Below the pieces are notes generated by a model that saw only the letters and a program-made list of their open reading frames with translations, was not told the DNA's origin and did no database searches. Position numbers and translations under genes: made by a program. DNA of 64,000 nucleotides from Streptomyces klenkii (GTDB lineage Bacteria > Actinomycetota > Actinomycetes > Streptomycetales > Streptomycetaceae), in the NCBI RefSeq assembly GCF_003626645.1, contig NZ_RBAM01000004.1, positions 186,001-250,000 of the forward strand, read 5' to 3'. This document shows positions 25,565 to 33,654 of this stretch, in pieces (the stretch's first letter is position 1; each line of letters opens with the position of its first letter).

Positions 25565-26848
25565 TCAGGCGCACAGGGGCGTGACGGACCCCGCAGCGCG
25601 CCGCCGCCGCGCCGGGAACCCGCGCGCCCCCGCCCGCGCGGCGACGAGGTGGGCGACCGAGGCCAGCGTGATGTGGCGGTGCCAGCCCTGGAACGAGCGG
25701 CCCGCGAAGTCCCGGACGCCGGTCTGCTCGGAGATCTCCGCGAAGTCGCGCTCGACGACGTCCGTGAGCCGGGTCAGCCGCAGCAGGGTGGTCAGCGGCA
25801 GCCGCCGGGAGTCGGTGAGCCACAGCCGCGACGGCCACCGGTCGGAGGAGCGCCAGTCGCCCATGAGCAGCATCGGCCGGTGGTGGACGGCGCCGGAGCC
25901 GCCGCCGGGCACCCGGCACGCCAGCAGCACGGGAATGGCGCTCACCACGCCGAGGTGCAGGCGGCCCCCCACCGCGTCCGACCACTCCACCTGGCGGCGC
26001 ATCCGCTTCATCGAGGAGATCAGGTTCAGGGCGGGCACCTCCTTGTCGCTGTACCCCTGGAGCAGGGAGCCGTCGACCCGCAGCGGCGTCGCGCCGTCGA
26101 TGCGCAGGATCAGGGAGGCGCCCGCGCGGGCGAAGCGCCCCGCGGTCGCGCCCGCGTCGAGCCCCTCCACGTCCACGACGACGGGGCGCCGGCGCAGGCC
26201 CCAGGCCTCGGCCGCCTCCAGGGCGACGGATCCGGCGTGCTCCTCCAGGGAGGCGACGCGACTGGCGGCGGGTATGTTGGCGCGGCTGCGCCGGGCCGGG
26301 TCCTCCAGCCAGCTCCTGGAGAGCACCAGGCTCCAGTTGAAGGGCACACTGATCCGCTCCGAGGCGCTCCACGCGCCGAACGCCCGCTGCCCGTTGACGG
26401 TCTGGCCCAGGTGGGGGAGGAACTGCTGGTCGACGCCGACCGAGTGGATGCCCGCCTTGGGGATGACCGTGGAGTTGACCACCCACGCCTGGGGGCGCAC
26501 CGCCTCGTCCGCGAGCCGCGCCAGCGCGCTCCGGACGGGCGCCCAGTTCCAGGACGACGCGGTGATGAAGTGGTGGACGCTCTGCTGGAGCGCCTTCCCG
26601 CCGATCTGTTCCGCGACGTTGCGCAGGGTCTTGCGGCCCTCCGCCGCCAGCAGGCCGCGTACGTACTGCTCGGCCATCCGGCGCTGGTCGTGCCGCGCGA
26701 GGGAGGCGAACAGCTCCGGCTCCACGTCCCAGCCGTCGGCAAGGGACGCCGTCCCGCCGGGCCCGCGCCCGGCCGCCGTGCGGCCGGGCACACGACCGGC
26801 CGCCGTCCCGCCGGGAGCACGGCCGGATTGCGCGGATCTGACTGCCAT
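25565..26848 (-). CDS. IS701-like transposase homologue, catalytically degenerate (likely domesticated)
   Basis: The 427-residue product aligns by eye with IS701-family DDE transposases along its length: AWVVNSTVIPKAGIHSVGV, the NGQRAFGAW block, VVVDVEGLDAG, SRLWLTDSRRLPLTTLLRLTRL, and FAGRSFQGWHRHITLASVAHL. However, the first catalytic Asp pair (normally VDDTG) is Asn125-Ser126, and the catalytic Glu (normally HFEGRxW) is Ala382; only Asp226 remains. The reading frame is intact, has a GGGGAGA ribosome site, and I see no terminal inverted repeats. This points to a retained non-transposing protein. The N-terminus has a short GTAAGR-type repeat. Its role is unknown. Confidence 0.8.
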   Translation of the reverse strand: MAVRSAQSGRAPGGTAAGRVPGRTAAGRGPGGTASLADGWDVEPELFASLARHDQRRMAEQYVRGLLAAEGRKTLRNVAEQIGGKALQQSVHHFITASSWNWAPVRSALARLADEAVRPQAWVVNSTVIPKAGIHSVGVDQQFLPHLGQTVNGQRAFGAWSASERISVPFNWSLVLSRSWLEDPARRSRANIPAASRVASLEEHAGSVALEAAEAWGLRRRPVVVDVEGLDAGATAGRFARAGASLILRIDGATPLRVDGSLLQGYSDKEVPALNLISSMKRMRRQVEWSDAVGGRLHLGVVSAIPVLLACRVPGGGSGAVHHRPMLLMGDWRSSDRWPSRLWLTDSRRLPLTTLLRLTRLTDVVERDFAEISEQTGVRDFAGRSFQGWHRHITLASVAHLVAARAGARGFPARRRRAAGSVTPLCA

Positions 26849-27172
26849 CGGATCTCCCCACGAGGTGGCTACCGGTGGTGGCTACCGGACTGGCGCCCGA
26901 CCGTACCAAACCGACCGCGTGGTTTCTATTGATGCTTGAACCTTGTAACACCTAAGGCATCCCGGCCGCCCGGCTACGAAGAGTGGCGTGAACCTTGGCC
27001 GAATTCGACCGATTGCCTCATCACGCCTGGTCACAGATTGATCAAAAAGTGAACTCGCCCCCGTTGCGGCAATCTTTAGCCGGATGCGGGCTTTTAGTTA
27101 GCCCTAAAGGTGGCATCCTCTTAGGGGAAGGCGCCTAAGGGCGCCGTGAGTTCTTGGTTCCAGGGGGTAACG
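26849..27172. other. Intergenic region, relatively AT-rich, with repeats
   Basis: No gene is seen here. GGTGGCTACCGG is directly repeated at 26864-26875 and 26877-26888, in front of the transposase-like gene. Toward the XRE gene there are CCCTAA (27102-27107) opposite TTAGGG (27121-27126), and GGCGCC (27130-27135 and 27140-27145) separated by TAAG, which could fold into hairpins in the XRE leader. The region is richer in A and T than its surroundings, as expected for divergent promoters. Confidence 0.55.
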
Positions 27173-27490
27173 ATGACGTGGCGCGACAGACGTGATCATG
27201 GATCGACGGCCGACGAGGCCGGAGGCCGGCTGGCACGCCACGCGACGGCATCCCTTGCGGGCCTCCTCGCCGAACGCGGCATGACGCGCAAGGACTTGGC
27301 GGAGAGCATGGGCGTCTCCCCGGGCAGGGTGAGCCAAATCCTCTCCGGTGACGAGAATCTGACCATGCGTTCGCTGGCCGCCGTGGCCGATGCGCTCGAC
27401 GTGAAGATGGAGATCTCGTTCTCCGAGCCCGCCGCCGCAGGCTGCCAGGAATCGCCCGCACACAGAGCGTTGGCCAAGACGTACCGCTGA
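27173..27490 (+). CDS. Small XRE-family helix-turn-helix protein
   Basis: The product is a 105-residue cytoplasmic DNA-binding protein. The Cro/C1-type helix-turn-helix is LLAERGMTRKDLAESMGVSPGRVSQILSGDENLTMRSLAAVADALDVKMEI (about 36-85). ATG 27173 follows CAGGGGG; the frame is open from 27146 without a ribosome site. It is divergent from the transposase-like gene and convergent with the membrane protein. Targets are unknown; the palindrome-rich leader is a candidate autoregulatory site. Confidence 0.8.
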   Translation: MTWRDRRDHGSTADEAGGRLARHATASLAGLLAERGMTRKDLAESMGVSPGRVSQILSGDENLTMRSLAAVADALDVKMEISFSEPAAAGCQESPAHRALAKTYR

Positions 27491-27579
27491 GCTGACGGCC
27501 TGTGACCTGGCTGTCCGTAAGCCGGAAGCCCGTAAGCCGGTCTCCCGAACCGGCGGCCCAGGACCCACCGCTCACCGCA

Positions 27580-28356
27580 TCACCGCCCCGGCGGCTCCGC
27601 GGCGGCCGCGTACAAAGGCTGCCGCCGCAGTTCGAGGATCTTCCGGTCGTCGCTGCGCTTGCCGTGCGCGTGCGCCAGCTCCAGCAGGCGCGCGCACAGG
27701 TGCTCGGCCTCACCGAAGGCCCGCAGCGTCCGGCCGATCTCCTCGCGCGTCCGCCGGCGCTGCTCGACCGAACAGGCCTTCTCGATCTCGGCCTCCAGCG
27801 TGTCCGCCTTCTGCACCGCGGCCCGCACCTCTTCGTACCGCGCCTCGATCGAGACGGCAGGGCTGCTCTTGCCCCTGGCCGGGCGCCCGGGCACCTCGAC
27901 CCGCGACTTCAGGTGCCGCGTGACCCGGTCCGCGAAGACGTCGAGCTCCCAGTGGTTGTCGAAGCCGTCGGCCAGGCGGGCGCACCAGTCGGCCCGGTCC
28001 GTCTGCAAGCGGTCCATCAGACTGTTGATCAGCAGGGAATGGCCGAGTGTGAGAATCGCCATCACCGGATGCTCGGCCTGCTCGGTCCGCCGCTTGGGCA
28101 CCAGCCCCGCTCCCGCGACGATCCCGACCGCCGCCGGCGGCACGGCGGAGGCGTGCGGTAACAGCAGGCCGCTGGCGAGCGCCGCCATCGCGGACGTCCA
28201 CAGCACGACGGCCAGCGCCGAGGCGGCCGAGCGCACCGTCCCCAGCAGCCGCCCCTGCCCCCGGAAGCGGTGCACGAGACACACCCAGGTCACGGGCGCG
28301 CAGACGGCAGCGGGCAATATCCACACCGAAAAAACGGACGTCTGGTCACCAGCCAC
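27580..28356 (-). CDS. Membrane protein with cytoplasmic helical domain; contains a TTA codon
   Basis: The product is 258 residues of unknown function. Two N-terminal membrane helices are seen (about 9-28 and 44-68), then a charged, helical C-terminal domain with ARYEEVRAAVQKADTLEAEIEKA likely to form a coiled coil. Leu66 is encoded by TTA (28159-28161), so translation would depend on the bldA tRNA in Streptomyces. GTG 28356 has a GGGGGA site; a farther GTG at 28380 is possible. It is convergent with the XRE gene. Confidence 0.65.
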   Translation of the reverse strand: MAGDQTSVFSVWILPAAVCAPVTWVCLVHRFRGQGRLLGTVRSAASALAVVLWTSAMAALASGLLLPHASAVPPAAVGIVAGAGLVPKRRTEQAEHPVMAILTLGHSLLINSLMDRLQTDRADWCARLADGFDNHWELDVFADRVTRHLKSRVEVPGRPARGKSSPAVSIEARYEEVRAAVQKADTLEAEIEKACSVEQRRRTREEIGRTLRAFGEAEHLCARLLELAHAHGKRSDDRKILELRRQPLYAAAAEPPGR

Positions 28357-28571
28357 CCCGCGTCCCCCATTCCGGATCACACAGCGCCCCGGTACGACTA
28401 CGGAATGATGTTCCCACTCCAGCCACTACGGCGCGCCACGTTCCGGCCAAGCTCTTGAGGCCGCAAGGGCCACAAGGGCCCCTCGACGCCAAGGACATGG
28501 AAGGACGGATGAAAGGCGGACGAAAGGGCGAACAAGAGGACGGACAAAGGGCGGACAGAACACCAAAACGA

Positions 28572-28615
28572 GACAGACCCCCCGGAGTGACCGAAGTCAC
28601 TTCGAGAGGTCTGTC
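28572..28615. terminator. Hairpin downstream of tRNA-Leu
   Basis: GACAGACC (28572-28579) pairs perfectly with GGTCTGTC (28608-28615), and inside it GTGAC pairs with GTCAC (28587-28591 and 28596-28600). It is 7 bp beyond the tRNA 3' end on the minus strand and likely terminates that transcript. Confidence 0.7.
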
Positions 28616-28622
28616 CTCACTG

Positions 28623-28706
28623 TGCGCGAGGGGGGAGTTGAACCCCCACGCCCTTTCGGGCACTGGAACCTGAATCCAGCGCGTCTGCCTATTCCGCCAC
28701 CCGCGC
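28623..28706 (-). tRNA. tRNA-Leu (anticodon CAG)
   Basis: The minus strand begins GCGCGGGTGGCGGAATAGGC and folds with a 7-bp acceptor stem (one G-U pair), an anticodon stem CTGGA/TCCAG with loop TTCAGGT, a long variable arm (CCCGAAAGGG) typical of class II leucine tRNAs, and a T arm with GGTTCAACTCC. The 84-nt gene does not encode the terminal CCA. Confidence 0.97.
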
Positions 28707-29131
28707 ATGGGTGTCGTCCTCGGGCTTCCGGGCTTCTTCCGGCGGGGCCTTGGCCCTTCCGGTGTCTGCGCCGTGCGCCTTCCGACATCGAGAACATTAG
28801 CACGCCCTGGCGGGTGCCTTCACACTCGTTCTTCCCTGACCGGCGCAGGCGGGGGCCGTGGAGGCCCGCCCGGGCCGCCGGGACCGGTGGGGACCCCGCC
28901 GGTTGCGGGACACTGGCTCCCGGCCGCCTCTACGATCCCTATGTAGGGGTCCCGGTGAAGGGATCCCCGTGAAGGGGACAGGGAGGGTCGCGCCGGAGGG
29001 CCGGGGCGACACTCGTCACTCCTGGCCCCGAAGGGGAACCGGCCGTTTCCCCAACGCGTGGATACGATCAGTAAGCAGTATCAGGAACGACACCGAGCAT
29101 CAGGAACGTCACTGAGGGAAGGAGGTGCCCC
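28707..29131. other. Intergenic region upstream of the fhaA-pknB operon
   Basis: I see no gene. Short repeats of GTGAAGGG flanked by C and G runs lie at about 28947-28980. Two nearly identical 19-bp units beginning ATCAGGAACG lie at 29080-29098 and 29099-29117, directly before the GGAAGGAGGTG ribosome site. The operon promoter should be here, but no convincing -35/-10 pair was identified. Confidence 0.5.
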
Positions 29132-29992
29132 GTGGGAGTACTGAAGCGCTTCGAGCAGCGTCTCGAGGGTCTCGTGAACGGCACCTTCGCCAAGGTGTTC
29201 AAGTCCGAGGTGCAGCCGGTCGAGATCGCCGGTGCGCTCCAGCGCGAGTGCGACAACAACGCCACCATCTGGAACCGTGACCGCACCGTCGTCCCGAACG
29301 ACTTCATCGTGGAGCTGAGCACCCCGGACTTCGAGCGGCTCAGCCCGTACTCCGGCCAGCTCGGCGACGAGCTGTCCGGCATGGTCCGCGACTACGCCAA
29401 GCAGCAGCGGTACACCTTCATGGGGACCATCAAGGTCCACCTGGAGAAGGCGGACGACCTCGACACCGGCCTGTACCGGGTGCGCAGCCGCACCCTCGCC
29501 TCCAGCGAGTCGCAGGACCACCAAGGCGGGCCGGGCCAGCGTCCCGGCGGCAGCCCGCGCCCGGGCAGCCCCGTCACGCACGGTGCGGGCTATCCGGCAC
29601 CCCCGTCGGGGCTGCCGCCCATGCCCGCGTCCCCGCCGCCCTCCGCACCCCCCGGGCGGCCCGCGCCGCGCGCGGGCGGCAGCGGCTCCGCGGCGGGCGC
29701 GCCCGGCGCCCAGACCCGGCGCTGGATCGAGATCAACGGCACCCGCCACCAGATCTCCCGGCCCACCCTCGTGCTGGGCCGCAGCACCGAGGCGGACGTA
29801 CGGATCGACGACCCCGGCGTCTCCCGCCGGCACTGCGAAATCCGGGTCGGCACCCCCGCCACCATCCAGGACCTGGGGTCGACCAACGGCATCGTGGTGG
29901 ACGGACAGCACACCACTCGCGCTACGCTCCGCGACGGCTCACGGATCGTCGTGGGCAGCACCACCATCGTTTATCGGCAAGCCGAAGGGTGA
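29132..29992 (+). CDS. fhaA: FhaA: DUF3662 and FHA domain protein
   Basis: The product is a 286-residue phosphothreonine-binding adaptor of the PknB cell-wall signalling system. The N-terminal DUF3662 domain (about 1-115) begins VGVLKRFEQRLEGLVNGTFAKVF. A Pro/Gly-rich linker follows, then a C-terminal FHA domain (about 195-280) with LGRSTEADVRIDDPGVSRRHCEI and LGSTNGIVVDG, including the Arg, Ser and His positions that bind phosphothreonine. The GTG start follows GGAAGGAGGTG. It is the first gene of fhaA-fhaB-PP2C-rodA-pbpA-pknB. In relatives FhaA binds MviN/MurJ regulators (family knowledge). Confidence 0.93.
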   Translation: MGVLKRFEQRLEGLVNGTFAKVFKSEVQPVEIAGALQRECDNNATIWNRDRTVVPNDFIVELSTPDFERLSPYSGQLGDELSGMVRDYAKQQRYTFMGTIKVHLEKADDLDTGLYRVRSRTLASSESQDHQGGPGQRPGGSPRPGSPVTHGAGYPAPPSGLPPMPASPPPSAPPGRPAPRAGGSGSAAGAPGAQTRRWIEINGTRHQISRPTLVLGRSTEADVRIDDPGVSRRHCEIRVGTPATIQDLGSTNGIVVDGQHTTRATLRDGSRIVVGSTTIVYRQAEG

Positions 29993-30002
29993 AGCGGGGG
30001 CA

Positions 30003-30548
30003 ATGTCAGAGCTGACCCTCACGGTCATGCGGTTGGGTTTCCTCGCCGTACTGTGGCTGTTCGTGATCGTGGCCGTTCAGGTCATCCGCAGTGACCTCTT
30101 CGGCACCCGGGTCACCCAGCGTGGCTCCCGCCGCGGCGGTGGCGAGAACCGGCCGCAGCGCGCGCAGGCCCAGGCCGCGCCTCCGCAGCAGCGCCAGCAG
30201 CAGCAGACGGGCGGCCGCAGGGCCGACCGGCGCGCGGACCGGGGCCGCCGCGGCGCCCCCACCAAGCTCGTGGTCTCCGAGGGCTCCCTCGCGGGCACCA
30301 CGGTGGCACTGCAAGGCCAGACCATCTCGCTGGGCCGCGCCCACGACTCCACGATCGTGCTGGACGACGACTACGCCTCCAGCCGGCATGCCAGGATCTA
30401 CCCGGACCGCGACGGCCAGTGGATCGTCGAGGACCTCGGCTCGACCAACGGCACGTATCTCGACCGCACCCGGCTGACCACCCCGACCCCGATCCCGCTC
30501 GGCGCGCCGATCCGCATCGGCAAGACCGTCATCGAGCTGCGGAAGTAG
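30003..30548 (+). CDS. fhaB: FhaB: membrane-anchored FHA domain protein
   Basis: The product is 181 residues with one N-terminal membrane helix (VMRLGFLAVLWLFVIVAVQVI), a Gln/Arg-rich linker, and a C-terminal FHA domain with ISLGRAHDSTIVLDDDYASSRHARIY and DLGSTNGTYLD. It corresponds to FhaB/FipA in the same operon of other actinobacteria, which links PknB phosphorylation to peptidoglycan synthesis and division. The ATG starts 10 bases after the fhaA stop. The linker carries several RRADR repeats. Confidence 0.92.
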   Translation: MSELTLTVMRLGFLAVLWLFVIVAVQVIRSDLFGTRVTQRGSRRGGGENRPQRAQAQAAPPQQRQQQQTGGRRADRRADRGRRGAPTKLVVSEGSLAGTTVALQGQTISLGRAHDSTIVLDDDYASSRHARIYPDRDGQWIVEDLGSTNGTYLDRTRLTTPTPIPLGAPIRIGKTVIELRK

Positions 30549-30578
30549 TAGGACCATGACGACCGGAGGGTGGGCAGC

Positions 30579-32171
30579 GTGGCTGGGAAGGGGCTGTACC
30601 CGGAGCCGACGGGCGAGGTGCGCATGAGTCTGTCTCTGCGCTTCGCCGCCGGATCGCACAAGGGCATGATCCGGGAGGGCAACGAGGACTCCGGTTACGC
30701 CGGCCCGCGCCTGCTCGCCATCGCCGACGGCATGGGCGGCCAGGCCGCGGGCGAGGTCGCCAGCTCCGAGGTGATCTCCACCCTCGTCCAGCTCGACGAC
30801 GACGTCCCCGGCTCGGACCTCCTGACCTCGCTGGGCACCGCCGTGCAGCGCGCCAACGACCAGTTGCGCGTCATGGTCGAGGAGGACCCCCAGCTGGAGG
30901 GCATGGGCACGACCCTGACCGCCCTGCTGTGGACCGGCCAGCGCCTCGGCCTCGTGCACGTCGGCGACTCCCGCGCGTACCTGCTGCGCGACGGCGTCCT
31001 CACCCAGATCACCCAGGACCACACCTGGGTGCAGCGGCTGGTGGACGAGGGCCGGATCACCGAGGAGGAGGCCACCACCCACCCGCAGCGCTCCCTGCTG
31101 ATGCGCGCGCTGGGCAGCGGCGACCACGTCGAGCCGGACCTGTCCATCCGCGAGGTCCGCGCCGGCGACCGCTATCTGATCTGCTCCGACGGCCTCTCCG
31201 GCGTCGTCAGCCACCAGACGATGGAGGAGACGCTCGCCAGCTACCAGGGCCCGCACGAGACGGTCCAGGAGCTGATCCAGCTCGCCCTGCGCGGCGGCGG
31301 CCCCGACAACATCACCTGCATCGTCGCCGACGTCCTCGACGTCGACGGCGGCGACACCCTCGCCCAGCAGCTCAACGACACGCCGGTGATCGTCGGCGCG
31401 GTCGCCGAGAACCAGCTCCAGCTGGGCGTCGACGGCGCCATGCAGACCCCGGCCGGCCGTGCCGCCGAGCACGCCCGCGCCAACCGGCCGGTGCCCCCGC
31501 AGGCTCCCGGCGGCGGCTTCGGCCCGCCCGGCAGCGGAGACGACGGCACCCCGGACGGCTCGTTCGGCGCCTTCATGGACGAGGACTTCGTCAAGGAGCC
31601 CCGGCGCGGCCGGTGGCTCAAGCGGACGCTCATCCTCGCCGTCGCCCTCGGCGTCGTCGCGGGCGGCCTCTACGGCGGCTACAGCTGGACCCAGACGCAG
31701 TACTACGTGGGCGCCAAGGACAACAACCACGTGGCGGTCTACCAGGGCATCAACCAGGACCTGGCGTGGGTGAGCCTCAGCAAGCTCTACCAGGACCACC
31801 CCGAGATCGAACTCAAGTACCTGCCCGTCGACCAGCGCAGCCGCGTCGAGGACACCATCGCGCTCGACAGCCGCGAGAAGGCGGAGCAGAAGGCCAAGGA
31901 CCTCGGCCTGCTCGCCGGCGCCTGCAAGAAGGAAGACGAGCGGCGCAAGGCCGAGCAGGCGCAGCGGGACAAGGAGAAGCAGAACGGCGACCGGGTCGGC
32001 TCCGTCGGCGAACTGCCCAAGGACCCGAAGGACCCGAAGGACCCCAAGGCGGGCGACGCCAAGCCGGGGGCCGCCGGCCTCTCCGCCCAAGCCACCCCGG
32101 TGCCCAGCCCGGGCCCCACCCTCACCGAGGAAGAGCAGAAGTTGGTCCCGCAGTGCAGCGCTCAGCAGTAA
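30579..32171 (+). CDS. pstP: PP2C-type Ser/Thr protein phosphatase (PstP-like)
   Basis: This phosphatase reverses PknB-type phosphorylation. The PP2C motifs are EGNEDSG, LAIADGMGGQAAGE, VHVGDSRAYLLR, ICSDGLSGVVS and GGPDNITCIVAD, giving the metal-binding aspartates. The catalytic part ends near residue 260, followed by a linker, a single membrane helix (TLILAVALGVVAGGLYGGY) and an extracellular domain ending in a Lys/Asp-rich tail with a DPKDPKDPK repeat. GTG 30579 has GGAGG nine bases upstream; ATG 30624 (MSLSLRFAAGSHK) is an equally credible start and gives the usual family N-terminus. Confidence 0.92.
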   Translation: MAGKGLYPEPTGEVRMSLSLRFAAGSHKGMIREGNEDSGYAGPRLLAIADGMGGQAAGEVASSEVISTLVQLDDDVPGSDLLTSLGTAVQRANDQLRVMVEEDPQLEGMGTTLTALLWTGQRLGLVHVGDSRAYLLRDGVLTQITQDHTWVQRLVDEGRITEEEATTHPQRSLLMRALGSGDHVEPDLSIREVRAGDRYLICSDGLSGVVSHQTMEETLASYQGPHETVQELIQLALRGGGPDNITCIVADVLDVDGGDTLAQQLNDTPVIVGAVAENQLQLGVDGAMQTPAGRAAEHARANRPVPPQAPGGGFGPPGSGDDGTPDGSFGAFMDEDFVKEPRRGRWLKRTLILAVALGVVAGGLYGGYSWTQTQYYVGAKDNNHVAVYQGINQDLAWVSLSKLYQDHPEIELKYLPVDQRSRVEDTIALDSREKAEQKAKDLGLLAGACKKEDERRKAEQAQRDKEKQNGDRVGSVGELPKDPKDPKDPKAGDAKPGAAGLSAQATPVPSPGPTLTEEEQKLVPQCSAQQ

Positions 32172-32193
32172 AGCCGTAGGGGGCCATCAACTC

Positions 32194-33654
32194 ATGTCAG
32201 CCATGCCATCCATGCCATCCAGCGCGGGCAGCAACACGACCGCGACGACCACGATCAGCACCGTGGGCCCGCCCAGCCGGCGCAACACCGAGCTGGCGCT
32301 GCTCGCGTTCGCGGTGATCCTGCCCTGCTTCGCGTACGCCAACGTCGGCCTCGCGCTCAACGGCGAGATGCCGTCGGGCATGCTCGGCTACGGGCTCGGC
32401 CTCGGCCTGCTCGGCGGCGTCGGGCACCTGGTGGTGCGCAAGTTCGCGAAGTACGCCGACCCGCTGCTGCTGCCGCTGGCCACCCTGCTCAACGGCCTCG
32501 GGCTCGTGATGATCTGGCGGCTCGACCAGTCGGAGCGGCTGGCGCGCCTGGCCAAGGCGCAGGGCTTCACGTTCCAGGCGTCGGCGCCCAACCAGCTGCT
32601 GTTCTCGGCGCTCGGCATCGCGCTCTTCGTGGCCGTGGTGATCTTCCTCAAGGACCACCGCATCCTCCAGCGCTACACCTACATCTCCATGGTGGTCGCG
32701 CTGATCCTGCTGGTCGCCCCGGTGTTCTTCCCCGGCAAGTTCGGCGCCAAGATCTGGATCACCGTCCCGGGCCTCGGTTCCATCCAGCCCGGTGAGTTCG
32801 CGAAGATCATCCTGGCGATCTTCTTCGCCGGCTACCTGATGGTGAAGCGCGACGCCCTGGCCCTGGCCAGCCGCCGCTTCATGGGGCTGTACCTGCCGCG
32901 CGGCCGCGACCTCGGCCCGATCCTCGCCGTCTGGGCGCTGAGCCTCGTCATCCTCGTCTTCGAGACCGACCTGGGCTCGTCGCTGCTGTTCTTCGGCATG
33001 TTCGTCGTCATGCTGTACGTCGCCACCGAGCGCACCAGCTGGATCGTCTTCGGTCTGCTGATGTCGGCGGGCGGCGCGGCCGTCGTCGGCTCCGTCGAGC
33101 CGCACGTCAAGGTCCGTGTGATGGCCTGGCTGCACCCCTTCGCGGTCTACGACAACCCGCGCCCGTCCTGGGCCACCACCGAGCAGATCGCCCAGGCCCT
33201 GTTCGCCTTCGGCTCCGGCGGCGTCTTCGGCACCGGCTGGGGCCAGGGCGCCTCCGACCTGATCCAGTTCGCCGCCAACTCCGACTTCATCTTCGCCTCC
33301 TACGGCGAGGAGCTCGGCCTGGCCGGCGCCATGGCGATCCTGCTGATCTACGGGCTGATCGTGGAGCGCGGCGTGCGGACGGCGCTCGCCGCCCGCGACC
33401 CCTTCGGCAAGCTCCTCGCCACCGGCCTCGCCGCGGCCTTCGGCATCCAGGTCTTCGTCGTGGCGGGCGGCGTCATGGGCCTCATTCCACTGACCGGCAT
33501 GACCATGCCGTTCCTCGCCCAGGGCGGCTCGTCCGTGATCGCCAACTGGGCGCTGATCGCCATCCTGATAAAGATCAGCGACACGGCACGGCGCCCGGCT
33601 CCGGCCCCCGCTCCGTCCCCAGACGCCGAGATGACCCAGGTGGTCCGCCCGTGA
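32194..33654 (+). CDS. rodA: FtsW/RodA/SpoVE family SEDS glycosyltransferase
   Basis: This is a polytopic peptidoglycan polymerase of the SEDS family (486 aa), working with the neighbouring class B PBP. About ten to twelve membrane helices are seen. Characteristic sequences are WITVPGLGSIQPGEFAKI, FETDLGSSLLFFGMF, SDFIFASYGEELG and LIPLTGMTMPFLAQGGSSVIANW. The first 30 residues are Ser/Thr-rich. It overlaps pbpA by four bases. Position in the pknB operon implies a role in cell elongation or sporulation walls, though Streptomyces has several SEDS paralogues. Confidence 0.93.
   Translation: MSAMPSMPSSAGSNTTATTTISTVGPPSRRNTELALLAFAVILPCFAYANVGLALNGEMPSGMLGYGLGLGLLGGVGHLVVRKFAKYADPLLLPLATLLNGLGLVMIWRLDQSERLARLAKAQGFTFQASAPNQLLFSALGIALFVAVVIFLKDHRILQRYTYISMVVALILLVAPVFFPGKFGAKIWITVPGLGSIQPGEFAKIILAIFFAGYLMVKRDALALASRRFMGLYLPRGRDLGPILAVWALSLVILVFETDLGSSLLFFGMFVVMLYVATERTSWIVFGLLMSAGGAAVVGSVEPHVKVRVMAWLHPFAVYDNPRPSWATTEQIAQALFAFGSGGVFGTGWGQGASDLIQFAANSDFIFASYGEELGLAGAMAILLIYGLIVERGVRTALAARDPFGKLLATGLAAAFGIQVFVVAGGVMGLIPLTGMTMPFLAQGGSSVIANWALIAILIKISDTARRPAPAPAPSPDAEMTQVVRP

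Noticed and set aside
25565..26848. An active IS701 insertion sequence
   Set aside because: Two catalytic acids are replaced and terminal inverted repeats and target duplications were not found.
28947..28980. CRISPR-like or regulatory short repeats upstream of fhaA
   Set aside because: Only two imperfect GTGAAGGG copies exist, with no spacers or cas genes.
30006..32090. Long minus-strand open frame opposite fhaB and the phosphatase
   Set aside because: The composition (Val/Leu/Gly/Asp-rich with RDD-type strings) is that of a codon-bias shadow, and the plus-strand genes are unmistakable.
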